A stretch of DNA of 64,000 nucleotides, from positions 1 through 64,000 of the forward strand of contig JAEUUE010000128.1 of the NCBI GenBank assembly GCA_016787605.1, given 5' to 3'. Source of the DNA: Cyclobacteriaceae bacterium. GTDB taxonomy: Bacteria; Bacteroidota; Bacteroidia; Cytophagales; Cyclobacteriaceae. Below, one piece after another: positions 1 through 10,300 of this stretch. Within the stretch, counting starts at the first letter, position 1, and every line of letters begins with the position of its first letter. The position numbers and the translations under genes are program-made. Below the pieces are notes generated by a model that worked only from the letters and a program-made list of their open reading frames with translations, was not told where the DNA came from and did no database searches.

Positions 1-1
1 C

Positions 2-172
2 TTCAACACCTACGGTCTGTTGGCACAAATGATGGTGGACAAGTTTCGCTTCGGCTATGTCTTTGAGTTGCCGGTGGGCTCGTCCAACCTGAACTACACC
101 ACGCACGAAATCACCGTCGGCCTAGCCATGCCCGTGTTGTCGTTTCATGACCGGGCCGTGAAGACCTATTGA
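2..172 (+). CDS. PorP/SprF-like outer-membrane protein, C-terminus only
   Basis: Only the last 56 codons are in the window; the gene enters from the left edge and stops at 170-172. The visible end (KFRFGYVFELP, then THEITVGL) resembles the closing strands of PorP/SprF family proteins, outer-membrane beta-barrels linked to the type IX secretion system. In Bacteroidota such genes commonly sit beside genes for secreted proteins with the gliding-type (type B) C-terminal domain. That fits the type-B protein at 1503-3287. The assignment rests on a short fragment, so another outer-membrane barrel family is possible. Confidence 0.55.
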   Translation, partial: FNTYGLLAQMMVDKFRFGYVFELPVGSSNLNYTTHEITVGLAMPVLSFHDRAVKTY

Positions 173-206
173 TAGAAACTCCGCAGGGGAAAACCGGGTC
201 TTGGGC

Positions 207-263
207 GATCAGGGATTCCGGATGCTGCTCACATAGTGTCCTACACCTGACAGGTGTAGGACA
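207..263 (+). repeat. REP-like two-hairpin element, copy 1
   Basis: A perfect palindrome with 13-nt arms (TGTCCTACACCTG) and a 1-nt loop lies at 237-263. It is preceded at 207-236 by a weaker hairpin segment beginning GATCAGG and containing TTCCGGATGC. The same two-part arrangement, with the same spacing, recurs at 12121-12174 and 39474-39530. The element lies in the 285-base gap between two genes on the plus strand. The rest of the gap shows nothing else I can support. Confidence 0.85.
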
Positions 264-457
264 TTGAATGCGACCGGCCGGATTAGGTGCTCTTTTGAGG
301 ACGAAATTGGAGACCCTGAAACCATCTTCGCCTCAGATAAAGCCTCCAAGTCACGCCCCCAGAAGCCAGGCAACTGACCGAAGGCTTGCCTTTCATTGGG
401 GACTGATTGCTCCCAACCACGACATCGGTTATATTGGTTTGATAAATCTGCACCCTT

Positions 458-1495
458 ATGAAAGCGCTGATATTCTCCGCTTTGGTTAGTTTGGCAGTTC
501 CTGCCACCGCCAAAATCTGGATTGTGGACAGCAATCCGGGCAGTACCGCAAAGGACTTTGTCTCATTGAATGCCGCCTATGCCGGAGCGGCCGCGGGGGA
601 CACCTTGTACCTGATCGGGTCACCTAACAATTACCTTACGACGAATCTCGCGATCGCCAAACGACTGATCATAATTGGCCCGGGCTACTTTTTGAATGAG
701 AACCCAAATACCCAGGCGAATATCGTCCCGGCCATAGTAAGCCATGTCGCCTGTGTCGAGGCGATCCAGTTTGCACCCGGCTCGGAAGGTACGGTGCTCA
801 TGGGGGTCCAGGTCGACGGGCTCATTGTTGTGAATGCGAACAACATCTCTTTGCGGAGAAACAGAATCAACCCCCTGGCAGGCGGTTGCACTCAAGAGTC
901 GGTCATAATCAATGGCTCCAACTGTCTCATCCAACAGAATTTTATTGCCGGTCCGCAAGGCAGGGGCATAAAAGTAAACGCTGGATACTCCAACGTAATG
1001 ATCCTCAACAATTTTGTCCAGTATTTCTGCTACTCCTGCGGTAACCCGGGCATCACGGCGATAGCGGTGACTGGCTCTGCGACAGAAATCTCAAATAATG
1101 TTCTTGCCGGTGCCCTGACAGCGTCCAACTCGCTGATCCAGAACAATATCTTCATTTTTGGCAGTACGGTGTCGATTACTACTTCTATCGTCAGGAACAA
1201 CATTCATCCGAGTAATGGTTTGCCTGGTTCAGACGGCAATCTGAACAATGTCCCACCTTCAACGGTCTTTGTTTCTGCATCGGCGAGCACCGATGGCTGG
1301 TATGCATTATCCGCCACTTCGCCTGCCATCGGCGCAGGCTTTGGTGGTAGCGATTGCGGAATGTTCGGGGGAACCGAACCTTATGTCCTTTCCGGGATTC
1401 CTCCGATACCTACCATTTACTCCCTCATCGCCCCGAGCATCGGTGAAAAGAACACCGGCCTTCCCATTCAGATCAAAGTGAAGTCGAACAATTGA
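458..1495 (+). CDS. secreted right-handed parallel beta-helix protein
   Basis: A 345-aa protein with an N-terminal signal peptide (MKALIFSALVSLAVPATA) and then a series of short Asn-rich repeats typical of a right-handed parallel beta-helix: NNISLRRNRI, NCLIQQNFI, NVMILNNFV, ATEISNNVL and NSLIQNNIF. It opens with the 'sequence of D/N, then GDTLYL' layout seen at the start of many pectate-lyase-like or choice-of-anchor helix proteins. I see no catalytic motif that would make it a lyase. It ends 7 nt before the type-B-CTD gene at 1503, so the two are probably co-transcribed and exported together. Confidence 0.75.
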   Translation: MKALIFSALVSLAVPATAKIWIVDSNPGSTAKDFVSLNAAYAGAAAGDTLYLIGSPNNYLTTNLAIAKRLIIIGPGYFLNENPNTQANIVPAIVSHVACVEAIQFAPGSEGTVLMGVQVDGLIVVNANNISLRRNRINPLAGGCTQESVIINGSNCLIQQNFIAGPQGRGIKVNAGYSNVMILNNFVQYFCYSCGNPGITAIAVTGSATEISNNVLAGALTASNSLIQNNIFIFGSTVSITTSIVRNNIHPSNGLPGSDGNLNNVPPSTVFVSASASTDGWYALSATSPAIGAGFGGSDCGMFGGTEPYVLSGIPPIPTIYSLIAPSIGEKNTGLPIQIKVKSNN

Positions 1496-1502
1496 GGAGT
1501 CC

Positions 1503-3287
1503 ATGAGGCGTTTGCTGCTCTTGCTGGCATTCCCCGTCCTGGTTCAGGCGCAAAACATCAATCGGGTGGAATACTTCTGGGATACCGACCCGGGACCCGG
1601 AAACGGGACCCCGCTCGCCTTTGTCCCTGCCCCTTCTCTCACGCTTACCCCCACCCTTCCGTTGGCTGGCGTAAGCGAAGGATTTCACATCCTGTATTTT
1701 CGGGTACGTTCGGCCGGAAAATGGAGTTTGCCACTTGCCCGAGCCGTCTACGTTCAGCGCGGAGCCCAGACTGCCTCCGCCTCACTCATCTCCCGACTGG
1801 AGTACTTTGTGGATACAGACCCGGGAAGAGGAAATGGGGTAAGTGTACCCATTACCTCAGCGGCCAACGTGAGCCAGAATTTCACTTTACTCCTTGGCCC
1901 CATCACAGAAGGTTTTCATCTGGTCTACTTCCGGGCACGCGCCGTCAACGCCCAATGGAGTATTCCGGTTGCAAAGCCGGTGTTTGTCCAGCGAAATGCG
2001 CAAACGGCTGCCTCTCCGGCGCTGCGCCGGCTAGAGTACTTCTTCGACAGCGATCCGGGGCCGGGCAACGGTATTGAAGTACCCCTAACCCTAAGTTCGG
2101 AAGATAGATCGATGATCCTGGACCTTAGCGGTGTGAGCCCGGGATTCCATGTCCTGCACCTCCGGGCGGAGGACATCAGTGGGCGGTGGAGCATGATCAC
2201 CACTCGTCCTTTTGCGGTGGAATACAATGGCGACAATATTGTTGCCCTGGATTACTTCTTTACGGATGGCGCGACCACATCCGCAACCCGTGTGTTCACG
2301 GGCTTCTCCCCGGGAACCAACCTAACGGTCAATTTTGCAGCGGCATTAGGTGCGTTGAACCCCGGGACAGCGTATGACCTGCACATTCGTGCCCGAAATG
2401 CGCGAGGACAATACAGCACCGAAGCCATTCACGCCTTTACCACGCCGGCGATCATCTGCGACCCGCTCTCTCCACCCGTAACTACGGGGGCCAGCTTGTG
2501 CGGAAGCGGGCCCGCGGCCCTGTCAGCTTCCGGCGCTACCGCGGGGCAATCGTATCTATGGTACCCAGATGCGACAGGCACAACGCCTATTGCCGGCGCC
2601 ACCAGTGGCACCTACAACACGCCCGTACTCACGTCAACAACCACCTATTATGCCGTTATCCTGAACGGCACCTGTGAAAGTGCCAGGACTGCCGCCGTGG
2701 CCACCGTCCAGAACTGCAATACTGCCCCCACGCTGGCATCGGCTATCTTTACCGCCGCCGCTGGCAGTAGCCTGGTGATCCCTGTGCTGTCGCTGGTCTC
2801 CGACCCCGACAATAACATCGACCCCGCCTCATTGCAGGTCATTGCGCCACCCCTTAGCGGCGCTGGCGTTCAAATCAACAACGGCGTGCTTACTCTCAAC
2901 TACGACGGGATCATTTTCGCCGGCCAGGACCGGCTTACGGTGCAGGTTTGTGACCAGGCAGGGGCTTGCGTTCAACAGATTCTCCTGATTGATGTCATCG
3001 GGGACATCAAAATATTTAACGCCGTATCGCCCAATGGCGATGGAAAGAACGACTACCTCTTTATTCAGTACATTGACGCCTTCCCGGAAACCCAACAGAA
3101 TAAACTAACCATCTACAACCGTTGGGGTGTGGTGGTTTTTGAAGCCAGCAACTACGACAATACAACGGACGTCTTCCGCGGGCTAAGCAACAGCGGCGCT
3201 GAACTGCCTTCCGGCACCTACTACTATGTTCTTGAGTTTAACAGCGGAATGCCGAAGCGTAATGGCTTCATATCACTGCGTCGTTAA
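1503..3287 (+). CDS. T9SS cargo with type-B (gliding motility-associated) C-terminal domain
   Basis: A 594-aa secreted protein with signal peptide MRRLLLLLAFPVLVQAQ. Residues about 19-240 hold three copies of an 80-90-residue module, each starting R-[LV]-E-Y-F-x-D-[ST]-D-P-G-x-GNG and ending near FHxLxFRxR...WS; a fourth, shorter relative follows. Next come an Ig-like stretch (YLWYPDATGTTPI) and a cadherin-like stretch (VSDPDNNIDPASL). The C-terminal 95 residues match the gliding-type CTD: SPNGDGKNDYL, LTIYNRWG and PSGTYYYVLEF. Such domains direct export by the type IX system and usually need a PorP/SprF-like partner; one ends at position 172. Likely a surface adhesin or matrix protein; ligand unknown. 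Confidence 0.85.
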   Translation: MRRLLLLLAFPVLVQAQNINRVEYFWDTDPGPGNGTPLAFVPAPSLTLTPTLPLAGVSEGFHILYFRVRSAGKWSLPLARAVYVQRGAQTASASLISRLEYFVDTDPGRGNGVSVPITSAANVSQNFTLLLGPITEGFHLVYFRARAVNAQWSIPVAKPVFVQRNAQTAASPALRRLEYFFDSDPGPGNGIEVPLTLSSEDRSMILDLSGVSPGFHVLHLRAEDISGRWSMITTRPFAVEYNGDNIVALDYFFTDGATTSATRVFTGFSPGTNLTVNFAAALGALNPGTAYDLHIRARNARGQYSTEAIHAFTTPAIICDPLSPPVTTGASLCGSGPAALSASGATAGQSYLWYPDATGTTPIAGATSGTYNTPVLTSTTTYYAVILNGTCESARTAAVATVQNCNTAPTLASAIFTAAAGSSLVIPVLSLVSDPDNNIDPASLQVIAPPLSGAGVQINNGVLTLNYDGIIFAGQDRLTVQVCDQAGACVQQILLIDVIGDIKIFNAVSPNGDGKNDYLFIQYIDAFPETQQNKLTIYNRWGVVVFEASNYDNTTDVFRGLSNSGAELPSGTYYYVLEFNSGMPKRNGFISLRR

Positions 3288-3367
3288 ACCAAAAAGACGG
3301 CCCAGGACAGCCCATTTTCTTAAGGAGCCATTGCGTCCAGCACCCGTTGGTGCAGGGCACAGGGGTA

Positions 3368-3682
3368 TCAGCCCTTTATCATGGTCAGCATCATCTTGAA
3401 CTTGCCCGTGGCCTTGAGGGCATGCGGAATGTTGGCTGGAAGGATGATGTTCTCGCCTGCCCGAAGATGGTAAGGGTTCCCTCCGATGATTACTTCCGCC
3501 TGGCCGTCGAGTAACTGCACCAGCGCATCGTAGGGAGAACTGTGCTCCGACAGTCCCTCGCCCTCGTCAAAAGCAAAAAGCGTGATGTTCCCGGTGGGCT
3601 TTTTCACGATGGTTTTACTCACCACGGCCCCATCGGCGTAGTCTACGCTTTCGTCAAGTTTAAAGATTTTTGCTCCCTCCAT
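3368..3682 (-). CDS. small cupin-domain protein
   Basis: A 104-aa single-domain cupin. The first cupin motif is EHSSPYDALVQLLDGQAEV (EHSxPxDA, with fewer metal-binding His than the classic GxHxH pattern). The second is LRAGENIILPANIPHAL. The length equals one cupin barrel with no extra domain. Small cupins of this kind act as enzymes, sugar or metabolite binders, or have unknown roles; nothing here selects among these. It is convergent with the surface protein at 1503-3287 and lies 38 nt upstream-side of the membrane-protein gene at 3721-4197, on the same strand. Confidence 0.8.
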   Translation of the reverse strand: MEGAKIFKLDESVDYADGAVVSKTIVKKPTGNITLFAFDEGEGLSEHSSPYDALVQLLDGQAEVIIGGNPYHLRAGENIILPANIPHALKATGKFKMMLTMIKG

Positions 3683-3720
3683 AAGTGTACCAATTTGATG
3701 AATGCTACCTGGTTTTGAAT

Positions 3721-4197
3721 CTATTTCCCGGACTCCGGCACCGATTCCTGCGGAGAAGATATTTTACCGATCGTGAAGTAAACCCAACCTGCAAACAGGG
3801 CAGTTACCGCCATCCGAAAGATCATGGCCCCGATCGTCTTGGTCTCATGAAGGCCCCCGCCCTTGATATGGATAAGAAGACCGGCAAAAGCGACCAGGAG
3901 GATAATCAAAGCCAGGACCAGGAGTTTATAGGCCCACGACTTTGTTTTCACCAAGCCATAGGCAGAAAACAAATAGATCAGGCTGCATACAAAATTGGCC
4001 CAGACAATAAACCAAACATAATTGCCCTCCCGTTCCCGAATGTCAAACCAATCAAAAATGATCGATGAGCTGAGGAATAGGGTAAGAAACCCAAACATGG
4101 CCAACAATGCGGCCATTGCATATCGTAACCACTTTCTCAATGAAATGCGCGTACCAGGCGCCCAGGCAATATGCCAAACCTGGTGCCCGATGAACAA
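3721..4197 (-). CDS. unrecognised four-helix membrane protein
   Basis: A 158-aa protein with four predicted membrane segments at about residues 24-46, 63-83, 91-111 and 125-143. Between helices 1 and 2 is a charged segment (FDIREREGNY). I do not recognise a family. The start is uncertain: the residues before the first helix (MFIGHQVWHIAWAPGTRIS) are ordinary enough to be coding, but a later start cannot be excluded. It lies between the cupin gene and the large BNR-repeat gene, all on the minus strand. Confidence 0.6.
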   Translation of the reverse strand: MFIGHQVWHIAWAPGTRISLRKWLRYAMAALLAMFGFLTLFLSSSIIFDWFDIREREGNYVWFIVWANFVCSLIYLFSAYGLVKTKSWAYKLLVLALIILLVAFAGLLIHIKGGGLHETKTIGAMIFRMAVTALFAGWVYFTIGKISSPQESVPESGK

Positions 4198-4259
4198 TGA
4201 CTATTATCACCGCACTGGAGAAACAAAAAGGGCACCCACCGTGGGAAGCCTTGCGCAGT

Positions 4260-7130
4260 CTATCGAATTACCAGCCGAATGGTTCTCGCCGAATGCTGGC
4301 GAATCTCCAGGAGATACAGGCCTGGTCTTAACCCTCCGGTGGTCAGCCGGATTTCAGTCTCATCTCCCTTCACGTGATTCACTACCCGGCCTTGAACATC
4401 ATAGAGGGTAATCCAACTCGGGCCCTGTTGAGGCAACGCTACAAAGATTTCTCCTCCAACGGCGACCGGATTGGGAAACACATTAACCTCGCTATCCCGG
4501 TCAAGGCCTGTTATCGCCAAGATTACGGCGTCTGACAGGGTGCTCTCACAAGAGTTGACAGTCACCTTCGCTGTATAAGTGCCTTGGTCTGTTACCTGGA
4601 TCGAATTGGTTTGACCGGGAATCGCCTCACCATCTTTGTACCAGGTGTGTGTGCCTGATGCGTTGGAGGAAATTATTGATGGGGTTCCCGTTACCAGGGT
4701 GAGACCTGGAGGATTCGGGCGAACGCAGAAGAGGTAACTCTTTTCAACGGCGGCATGATATATCCCATTGCCCGGTTGACGCACAGTGATCGATACCACC
4801 CCCGCTTCCAGAACCGTCACTCTTTTACCCGTCAATGAAATCCCGGGGGATGTAGATTCAAACTCAACCACCAGGCCCGAAGTAGCCGTAGCCGGTAAAT
4901 CAAAAGACTCCGATGCCACCGTGATCTCAGGCAGAGTTCCAAGAACGATCTCCTGCGGAGACTTGATCACATTCAAGGACATCTGGACGGGCACAGCCGG
5001 CTCACAGTAGCTGCTTCCCGATTGAGAGGCTGTGATCTGAACGGAACCCTCTCCCAGGGGAATGATCTGCATCCCTTCAACCCGTGCGATGGTCTCGTCG
5101 GAGGAAGTTAGTGTGACCGGCAGGCCGCAGGTGGAATGAACCTCCGGTTCAAATCCGCCGAGCCTGATTTCCCGGTCAGTCATAGGCGAAAAGGCAATGG
5201 ACTGCCCAATCTTGATTGCAGGCAACCGGAGGAACAGGCCCTTGTTCTGGACCAGTTCGTAGTAGTTGCCCAGGTTCGTCCGGACAATATTCCGGGTGCT
5301 CGTAAAATGACCCTCGAGAAAATTGAGCCAGTTTTGCCAGTTGCTGCCCTCATCACTCGTCCGAAACACTGCCCCAAAAGGTCCCAATACGAACAATTCG
5401 TCTTCGTAAATCTTCAACCCCGGCGGCTCAATCATATTGGGTATCGGCAATTCGGAGAAAGATCCGCCCTGATTGTCGGAATACGAGACCTCCCATCCGG
5501 CCCCAGATCCCGAAGTAACCACGAAAAGCCTTCCGTACTCTTCATACAATCCATGAAGGTAGGGGACATTACGGAGGGGTGTCGCACTTTTTGAGTCGAG
5601 ATTTATTCGCACCACGGTGATGGAATTATCATCTTCAAGCACCCCGACATAGGCGTTGCGGCTCTCGTCCATGGCAAAGTAATCCATGACAAAGGAACCA
5701 CTCGTGCTTTCAAAGAAATACTCGACCACCCAGGTTACACCCTGGTCATCAGAACGAAGAATTACCCGGGTCCCATCCAATTGTCGGGTCGCAAACGCGT
5801 AAATTTTTCCATTGGCTCGACTTGCCGTCCAAAAGAAATACGAAGCGTTGCTGCGGGCACTCCATGTTCTTCCTCCATCTAAAGTTGAGTAGATCCGGTT
5901 GCCGTTAAGCACGACGGCATCAGCGCCCGTCTCGAATGTCATGATGGCAGGCTTGAGATTCAGAGGTTGTGAAAGAAACGAATACCGGAGCCATGCTCCA
6001 TTGCCCGGAATAAAGGTTGATAGACCACCCCCATCACTCATGATCAAAGTACCCTGATCGGTTTCCACCAGGTCGTGAAAGTCTATGGCAGTGATGCCTT
6101 CATCCGAGGCGCTCCAGGTCACCCCATCATCCGTTGACTGGCGGATGCCCTTGCCATCGAAAAGAGAAAACAAACTGCCATTGGAAGAGACAAAAACATC
6201 AAATCGCTCACCCTCATAACAGAGAAACTCATCCGAAACCCTGGTCCACGTGCTGTTGCCCAGTACGCTGCTGAAGACAGATTGTCCCCCGGAGGTATTT
6301 TCCGAGGAGTTGAAGAACATTAGGTGGCCATCATGAATCAAAAGTCTTCCGGAAAAATGAGAACCCGGCAGATTGCCCTTTATGGATGTCCAGGAAGCCC
6401 CCTGATCGGAGGACCTGTAGATACCCTTGTAGGTTAGCCGGTAGAGGTCACCGTTTGGGGCAACTACCAGGGAGAAAGTGGGCTCAGCGTTGTTTAGGAT
6501 AGCGCCGTTTCGCGTCGAAAAATTCAACCCACCGTCAGCTGAAACTACAACTCCATTCGCGGAGCTCACACCGATCAACGAGCCAGTTGCAAGCAGGTGA
6601 AAGTCGAAAAAGCCGCCTGCCAGAAGTGGAGAATTCTGAACAATCGGACTCCAGGACTGGCCGTCGTCAGCGGATTCGAAAATGCTATACCCATAACTGC
6701 CATCATGCAGTACGAGCACCAGCTTTCCATTGATCGGGTTCCTGGAAAACGCTGTAGGAAAACCGGTTACTTCAGAGATCAACCCAAAATCCGAGCCCGT
6801 ATCAGAAGCATAAATCTGCCCTTCGGCGCTGGCGACAACAATCCGATCATTAAGATCAACAAAAATGGTGTGCACAGTCTGGTTGTGATGGGTGGCCGAA
6901 AAATTGATTTGGGCCCAGGATTCTCCCCCATCAGTTGAGCGCTGCAGCCCGGCACCATAGGTCGACGCATAAAGTACTCCTGCGCTGGTCTCTGCCATCC
7001 CCGTAATTCTCCCACCGTATGGCCCTCCCAGAAACTCCCAATTGCTCTGACCAGCGGAAACGTGGGGAATGGCGGCCAGGATTGCCAGACGCAGCGCAAG
7101 AATTCGGAAAATCGATGCCATCATGGACAT
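4260..7130 (-). CDS. T9SS-exported BNR-repeat (Ycf48/sialidase-like) protein
   Basis: A large secreted protein. I place the start at 7130 because MSMMASIFRILALRLAILAA, followed by SAGQ, is a good signal peptide, while the upstream 25 residues of the open frame are not. Repeated BNR-type motifs (STDGGESW, SADDGQSW, SSDQGASW, STDDGVTW, STLDGGRTW, SDDQGVTW, TSDEGSNW) indicate a beta-propeller of the Ycf48/VPS10/sialidase superfamily. Two Ig-like segments follow (THTWYKDGEAIPGQ near the end). The C-terminus VFPNPVAVGGEIFV ... LYDVQGRVV ... LRPGLYLLEI is a type-A T9SS sorting domain. Function beyond surface display or secretion is unknown. Confidence 0.85.
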   Translation of the reverse strand: MSMMASIFRILALRLAILAAIPHVSAGQSNWEFLGGPYGGRITGMAETSAGVLYASTYGAGLQRSTDGGESWAQINFSATHHNQTVHTIFVDLNDRIVVASAEGQIYASDTGSDFGLISEVTGFPTAFSRNPINGKLVLVLHDGSYGYSIFESADDGQSWSPIVQNSPLLAGGFFDFHLLATGSLIGVSSANGVVVSADGGLNFSTRNGAILNNAEPTFSLVVAPNGDLYRLTYKGIYRSSDQGASWTSIKGNLPGSHFSGRLLIHDGHLMFFNSSENTSGGQSVFSSVLGNSTWTRVSDEFLCYEGERFDVFVSSNGSLFSLFDGKGIRQSTDDGVTWSASDEGITAIDFHDLVETDQGTLIMSDGGGLSTFIPGNGAWLRYSFLSQPLNLKPAIMTFETGADAVVLNGNRIYSTLDGGRTWSARSNASYFFWTASRANGKIYAFATRQLDGTRVILRSDDQGVTWVVEYFFESTSGSFVMDYFAMDESRNAYVGVLEDDNSITVVRINLDSKSATPLRNVPYLHGLYEEYGRLFVVTSGSGAGWEVSYSDNQGGSFSELPIPNMIEPPGLKIYEDELFVLGPFGAVFRTSDEGSNWQNWLNFLEGHFTSTRNIVRTNLGNYYELVQNKGLFLRLPAIKIGQSIAFSPMTDREIRLGGFEPEVHSTCGLPVTLTSSDETIARVEGMQIIPLGEGSVQITASQSGSSYCEPAVPVQMSLNVIKSPQEIVLGTLPEITVASESFDLPATATSGLVVEFESTSPGISLTGKRVTVLEAGVVSITVRQPGNGIYHAAVEKSYLFCVRPNPPGLTLVTGTPSIISSNASGTHTWYKDGEAIPGQTNSIQVTDQGTYTAKVTVNSCESTLSDAVILAITGLDRDSEVNVFPNPVAVGGEIFVALPQQGPSWITLYDVQGRVVNHVKGDETEIRLTTGGLRPGLYLLEIRQHSARTIRLVIR

Positions 7131-7274
7131 ACAGCGGTGAAAGTAAATTAGGTGATTGCCCGCCCACGAACAAATTTGGCAAACGGAAAAGCCCGTTATA
7201 GTCATCCATTGAGCCCGGGGACGCGGTTACATTACCCAAATCAATCGGCCATTTTGAGGACAACCGGTGATCCG

Positions 7275-7302
7275 GTGAACTAATCGTTGTCGATTAGTTC
7301 AC
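7275..7302. repeat. perfect stem-loop, 12-bp arms
   Basis: Arms GTGAACTAATCG (7275-7286) and its exact reverse complement (7291-7302) enclose a TTGT loop. There is no T-run on either side, so it is not an obvious intrinsic terminator. It lies about 145 nt upstream of the start of the BNR gene on the minus strand and could act in its 5' region or as a protein-binding site. Confidence 0.6.
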
Positions 7303-7329
7303 TGAAAATGCATGGTCAATGATCGATCA

Positions 7330-7367
7330 AAAAAGAAGGGCTACCCAGCCGGGCAGCCCTTCTTTTT
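7330..7367 (-). terminator. intrinsic terminator after the 7389-10475 gene
   Basis: A long hairpin: AAAAAGAAGGGCT (7330-7342) pairs with 7355-7367, with CCC/GGG pairing inside the loop. The flanking A and T runs give a poly-U tract in either direction. It sits directly downstream of the minus-strand gene ending at 7389. Confidence 0.9.
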
Positions 7368-7388
7368 ACATTATTTCCTGCTGCTTGC

Positions 7389-10300
7389 CTATGGCATCTG
7401 TAGATACTCCTCCATCGTCTTGAGCACGATGGGCTGCAGCTTATCCTTGCCCATCGCCTGGTTCAGCTTGGGAAGGTGTTTGTCCTTGAGTTTCTTGTAA
7501 TCCGTCTTCGCGGTGCTGAAGCGTGACTCGATAGCCTCCATGTTGTCGAGCTCCGCCTGGTTGGGCTTGTAGTAGCTCTGGGCCACTTTGGCATACAAGT
7601 CGGTCATCTTCTCGCGCAATTGCGGCTCGGCGGCACCCACGTAGTTGTCGCCTTTCGTCACCACCAGCGTCTCCTTCAGCTTGTTCAGCTCGGCGATCAT
7701 CGGGTTAGCCACCTTGGGATTCTTGGCCTTCACCTGCTCCGCCATCTTCAGGTATTCATCCAGCGTGTACACCATGTAGGCAAGCTCCTGGGTCATGTCG
7801 AACATTTTCTTCGTAGCAGCTTCCTGCGCCTTGCGGTCGGCCAGGGAGATGTTCGATTTCGGATCGTACTCGACGACGAGGTCCTGCGTGTAGGTCTCCT
7901 TGCCTTTCTGGATCACCACCTTGTAGGTGCCGGCCGGAACCCGCGGCGTGGTAAATCCGCCAAACGTGAAGGTCTTACCCGTGGCCACCTTCGGAGGTTT
8001 CGTGGTGAAATTCCAATTCACCACGTTGATCCCTTTCGATTTGCCGGGACCGATCTCCGTAATCTTGTTTCCGTTGGCATCCTGGATCTCCAGCGCCATC
8101 TTGCCCAGCACATGACGCTTCTTCAGGTAGTAGATGATCTTCGCCGACTGGCTGGGGTTCTCCCCAATAAACTGGGTTTCGGTGCTGGCACCGCCAAACC
8201 CGTTGTTCTCGGGGATGATGGCCGGCTTCGTCTTGAAGAAGTACAGCTCCTTCTCCATGTTCTCCGGGGTCATCTGGCGGAGGATGCTGATGTCATCGAT
8301 GATGATCACGCCACGGCCGTGGGTGGCGAGCACCAGGTCGTTAGTCTTCTTGTGCAACTCGATGAAGTGCACGTTGGCTGACGGCATGTTGTTGGTGAAC
8401 TTATACCAGTTCTGGCCGCCGTTCAGCGTAATGTAGAGACCAAACTCCGTACCCAGGAAAAGCAGGTTCTCGTTGACATAATCTTCCTGGATGTTGCGTG
8501 CAAAACCATAGATCTCCGGCGTTGCAATCGACTTCCAGGTAGCCCCGAAGTCGGTGGTTTTGTATACGTATGTGTTCTGGTCGCCGGTCTGGTAGCCGGT
8601 GAACACGGCATACGCATTGGCCTTGTTGAAAACGCTGGCCTCGATGTGATAGACCATGGTATTCTTGGGCAGGCCGGGCACGTTGGCGATTACGTTAGTC
8701 CAGGTCTTGCCGCCGTCCTTGGTCAGCTGGAGGTTACCGTCATCCGTTCCGGCCCATACGATGTTGGCATCCAGGGGCGATTCGGCGATGGTAAACACCG
8801 TGCAGTGGTTCTCGGCGCCGGAGTTGTCGCGAGACAAGCCACCGGAGTCTTCCTGGTTTTGCTTCGCCGGGTCGTTGGTCGTGAGATCAGGGGAGATTTT
8901 CACCCACGTCTCCCCCATATCGTCGGAGCGGTGTACAAACTGGCTGCCGATGTAGACACGGTCAGCCACGGTGGGGCTGGTCGCCAGCGACGCATTCCAG
9001 TTGAAGCGCAGTTTGGGGTCGCCCTTCATGGCCAGCGGCTGGATGGTTTGCGCCTGGTCTTTGGCGGGATCGAAGCGCCATACGTTTTCAGCGCCCTGCA
9101 TTTCCGAGTAGATCAGCTTCTTCGTCGGGTGACGATAGACGCGGTAGCCATCACCCACACCCACGCGAACCCAGTCCTTGGCTTCAATGCCGCCAGGAGA
9201 AGCCGAAGGTCCGAACCAGCAGCCGTTGTCCTGGAGACCGCCATACACATTGTAAGGTTCTTCATTGTCCACGCTTACGTGATAGAACTGGGAAACCGGG
9301 ATGTTCTCCACAATCTCGAGGGTTGTTCCGCCATCCCAGGAGCGGTAGATACCGCCATCGGTGGCAATATGCATGCGGTCGGAATTGTTGATGTCGAATA
9401 CGATGTCGTGCACATCAGAGTGGTTGGGACCGAGGTTCTTGAAAGTCTTGCCGCCATCCCGGGAGATGGAACCCAGGAGACCTGCCTTAACGACCACGTC
9501 GGGATTGCGGGGATCTACTTCGATTCTCGAGAAATAGAAAGGACGCACCACGATACCGAAGTCGTTGTTGAGCTGTTTCCAGTTCGCGCCGGCATCATCA
9601 CTGCGATACAGCCCTTTGCGCTCATCTTTCTCTCCTTCAATCACCGTGTATAGAATGTTGGAATTGGAAGGAGCTACGGCGATAGCCAGGCGGCCCAGCT
9701 TGCCCGCCGGGAAGCCATTGTGGATCTTGGCGAAGGTCTTGCCGCCGTCGGTGGACTTGTACAGCGCGCTATTTGCTCCACCGGAGTTAAACACCCACGG
9801 GAGGCGGCGCACCTGCCAGAAAGCCACATACACGATATTCGGGTCTTTGGGATCGAGCGTCAGGTCGCTGGCACCGGTGGTCTTGTCGACGTAAAGAATT
9901 TTGGCCCAGGTCTTTCCTCCATCGGAGCTCTTGTACAAGCCGCGCTCCTCGCTGTCGCTCCAGAGGGGACCGAGCACCGCCACGTAGATTTCATTCGGGT
10001 TCTTGGGGTTCACCTGGATACCCGCGATGCGCTCCGACTTCTCGAAGCCGATCTTGTTCCAGGAAGAGCCGCCATCGACGGTTTTATAAAGACCGTCGCC
10101 CACAGAGACACTGTTTCGGGTCCACACCTCACCGGTACCCACGTAAACTACGTTGTCCGGGTTGGAGGGATCTATTTCGACGGCGCCGATCGACTGGCAA
10201 TAATCGTCGAAGATGGGATTGTAGGTAGCGCCCCCGTTGGTGCTCTTCCACACCCCTCCGCCGGCGGTTCCGGCGTAGATGATGCGGTCATTCTTCGGAT

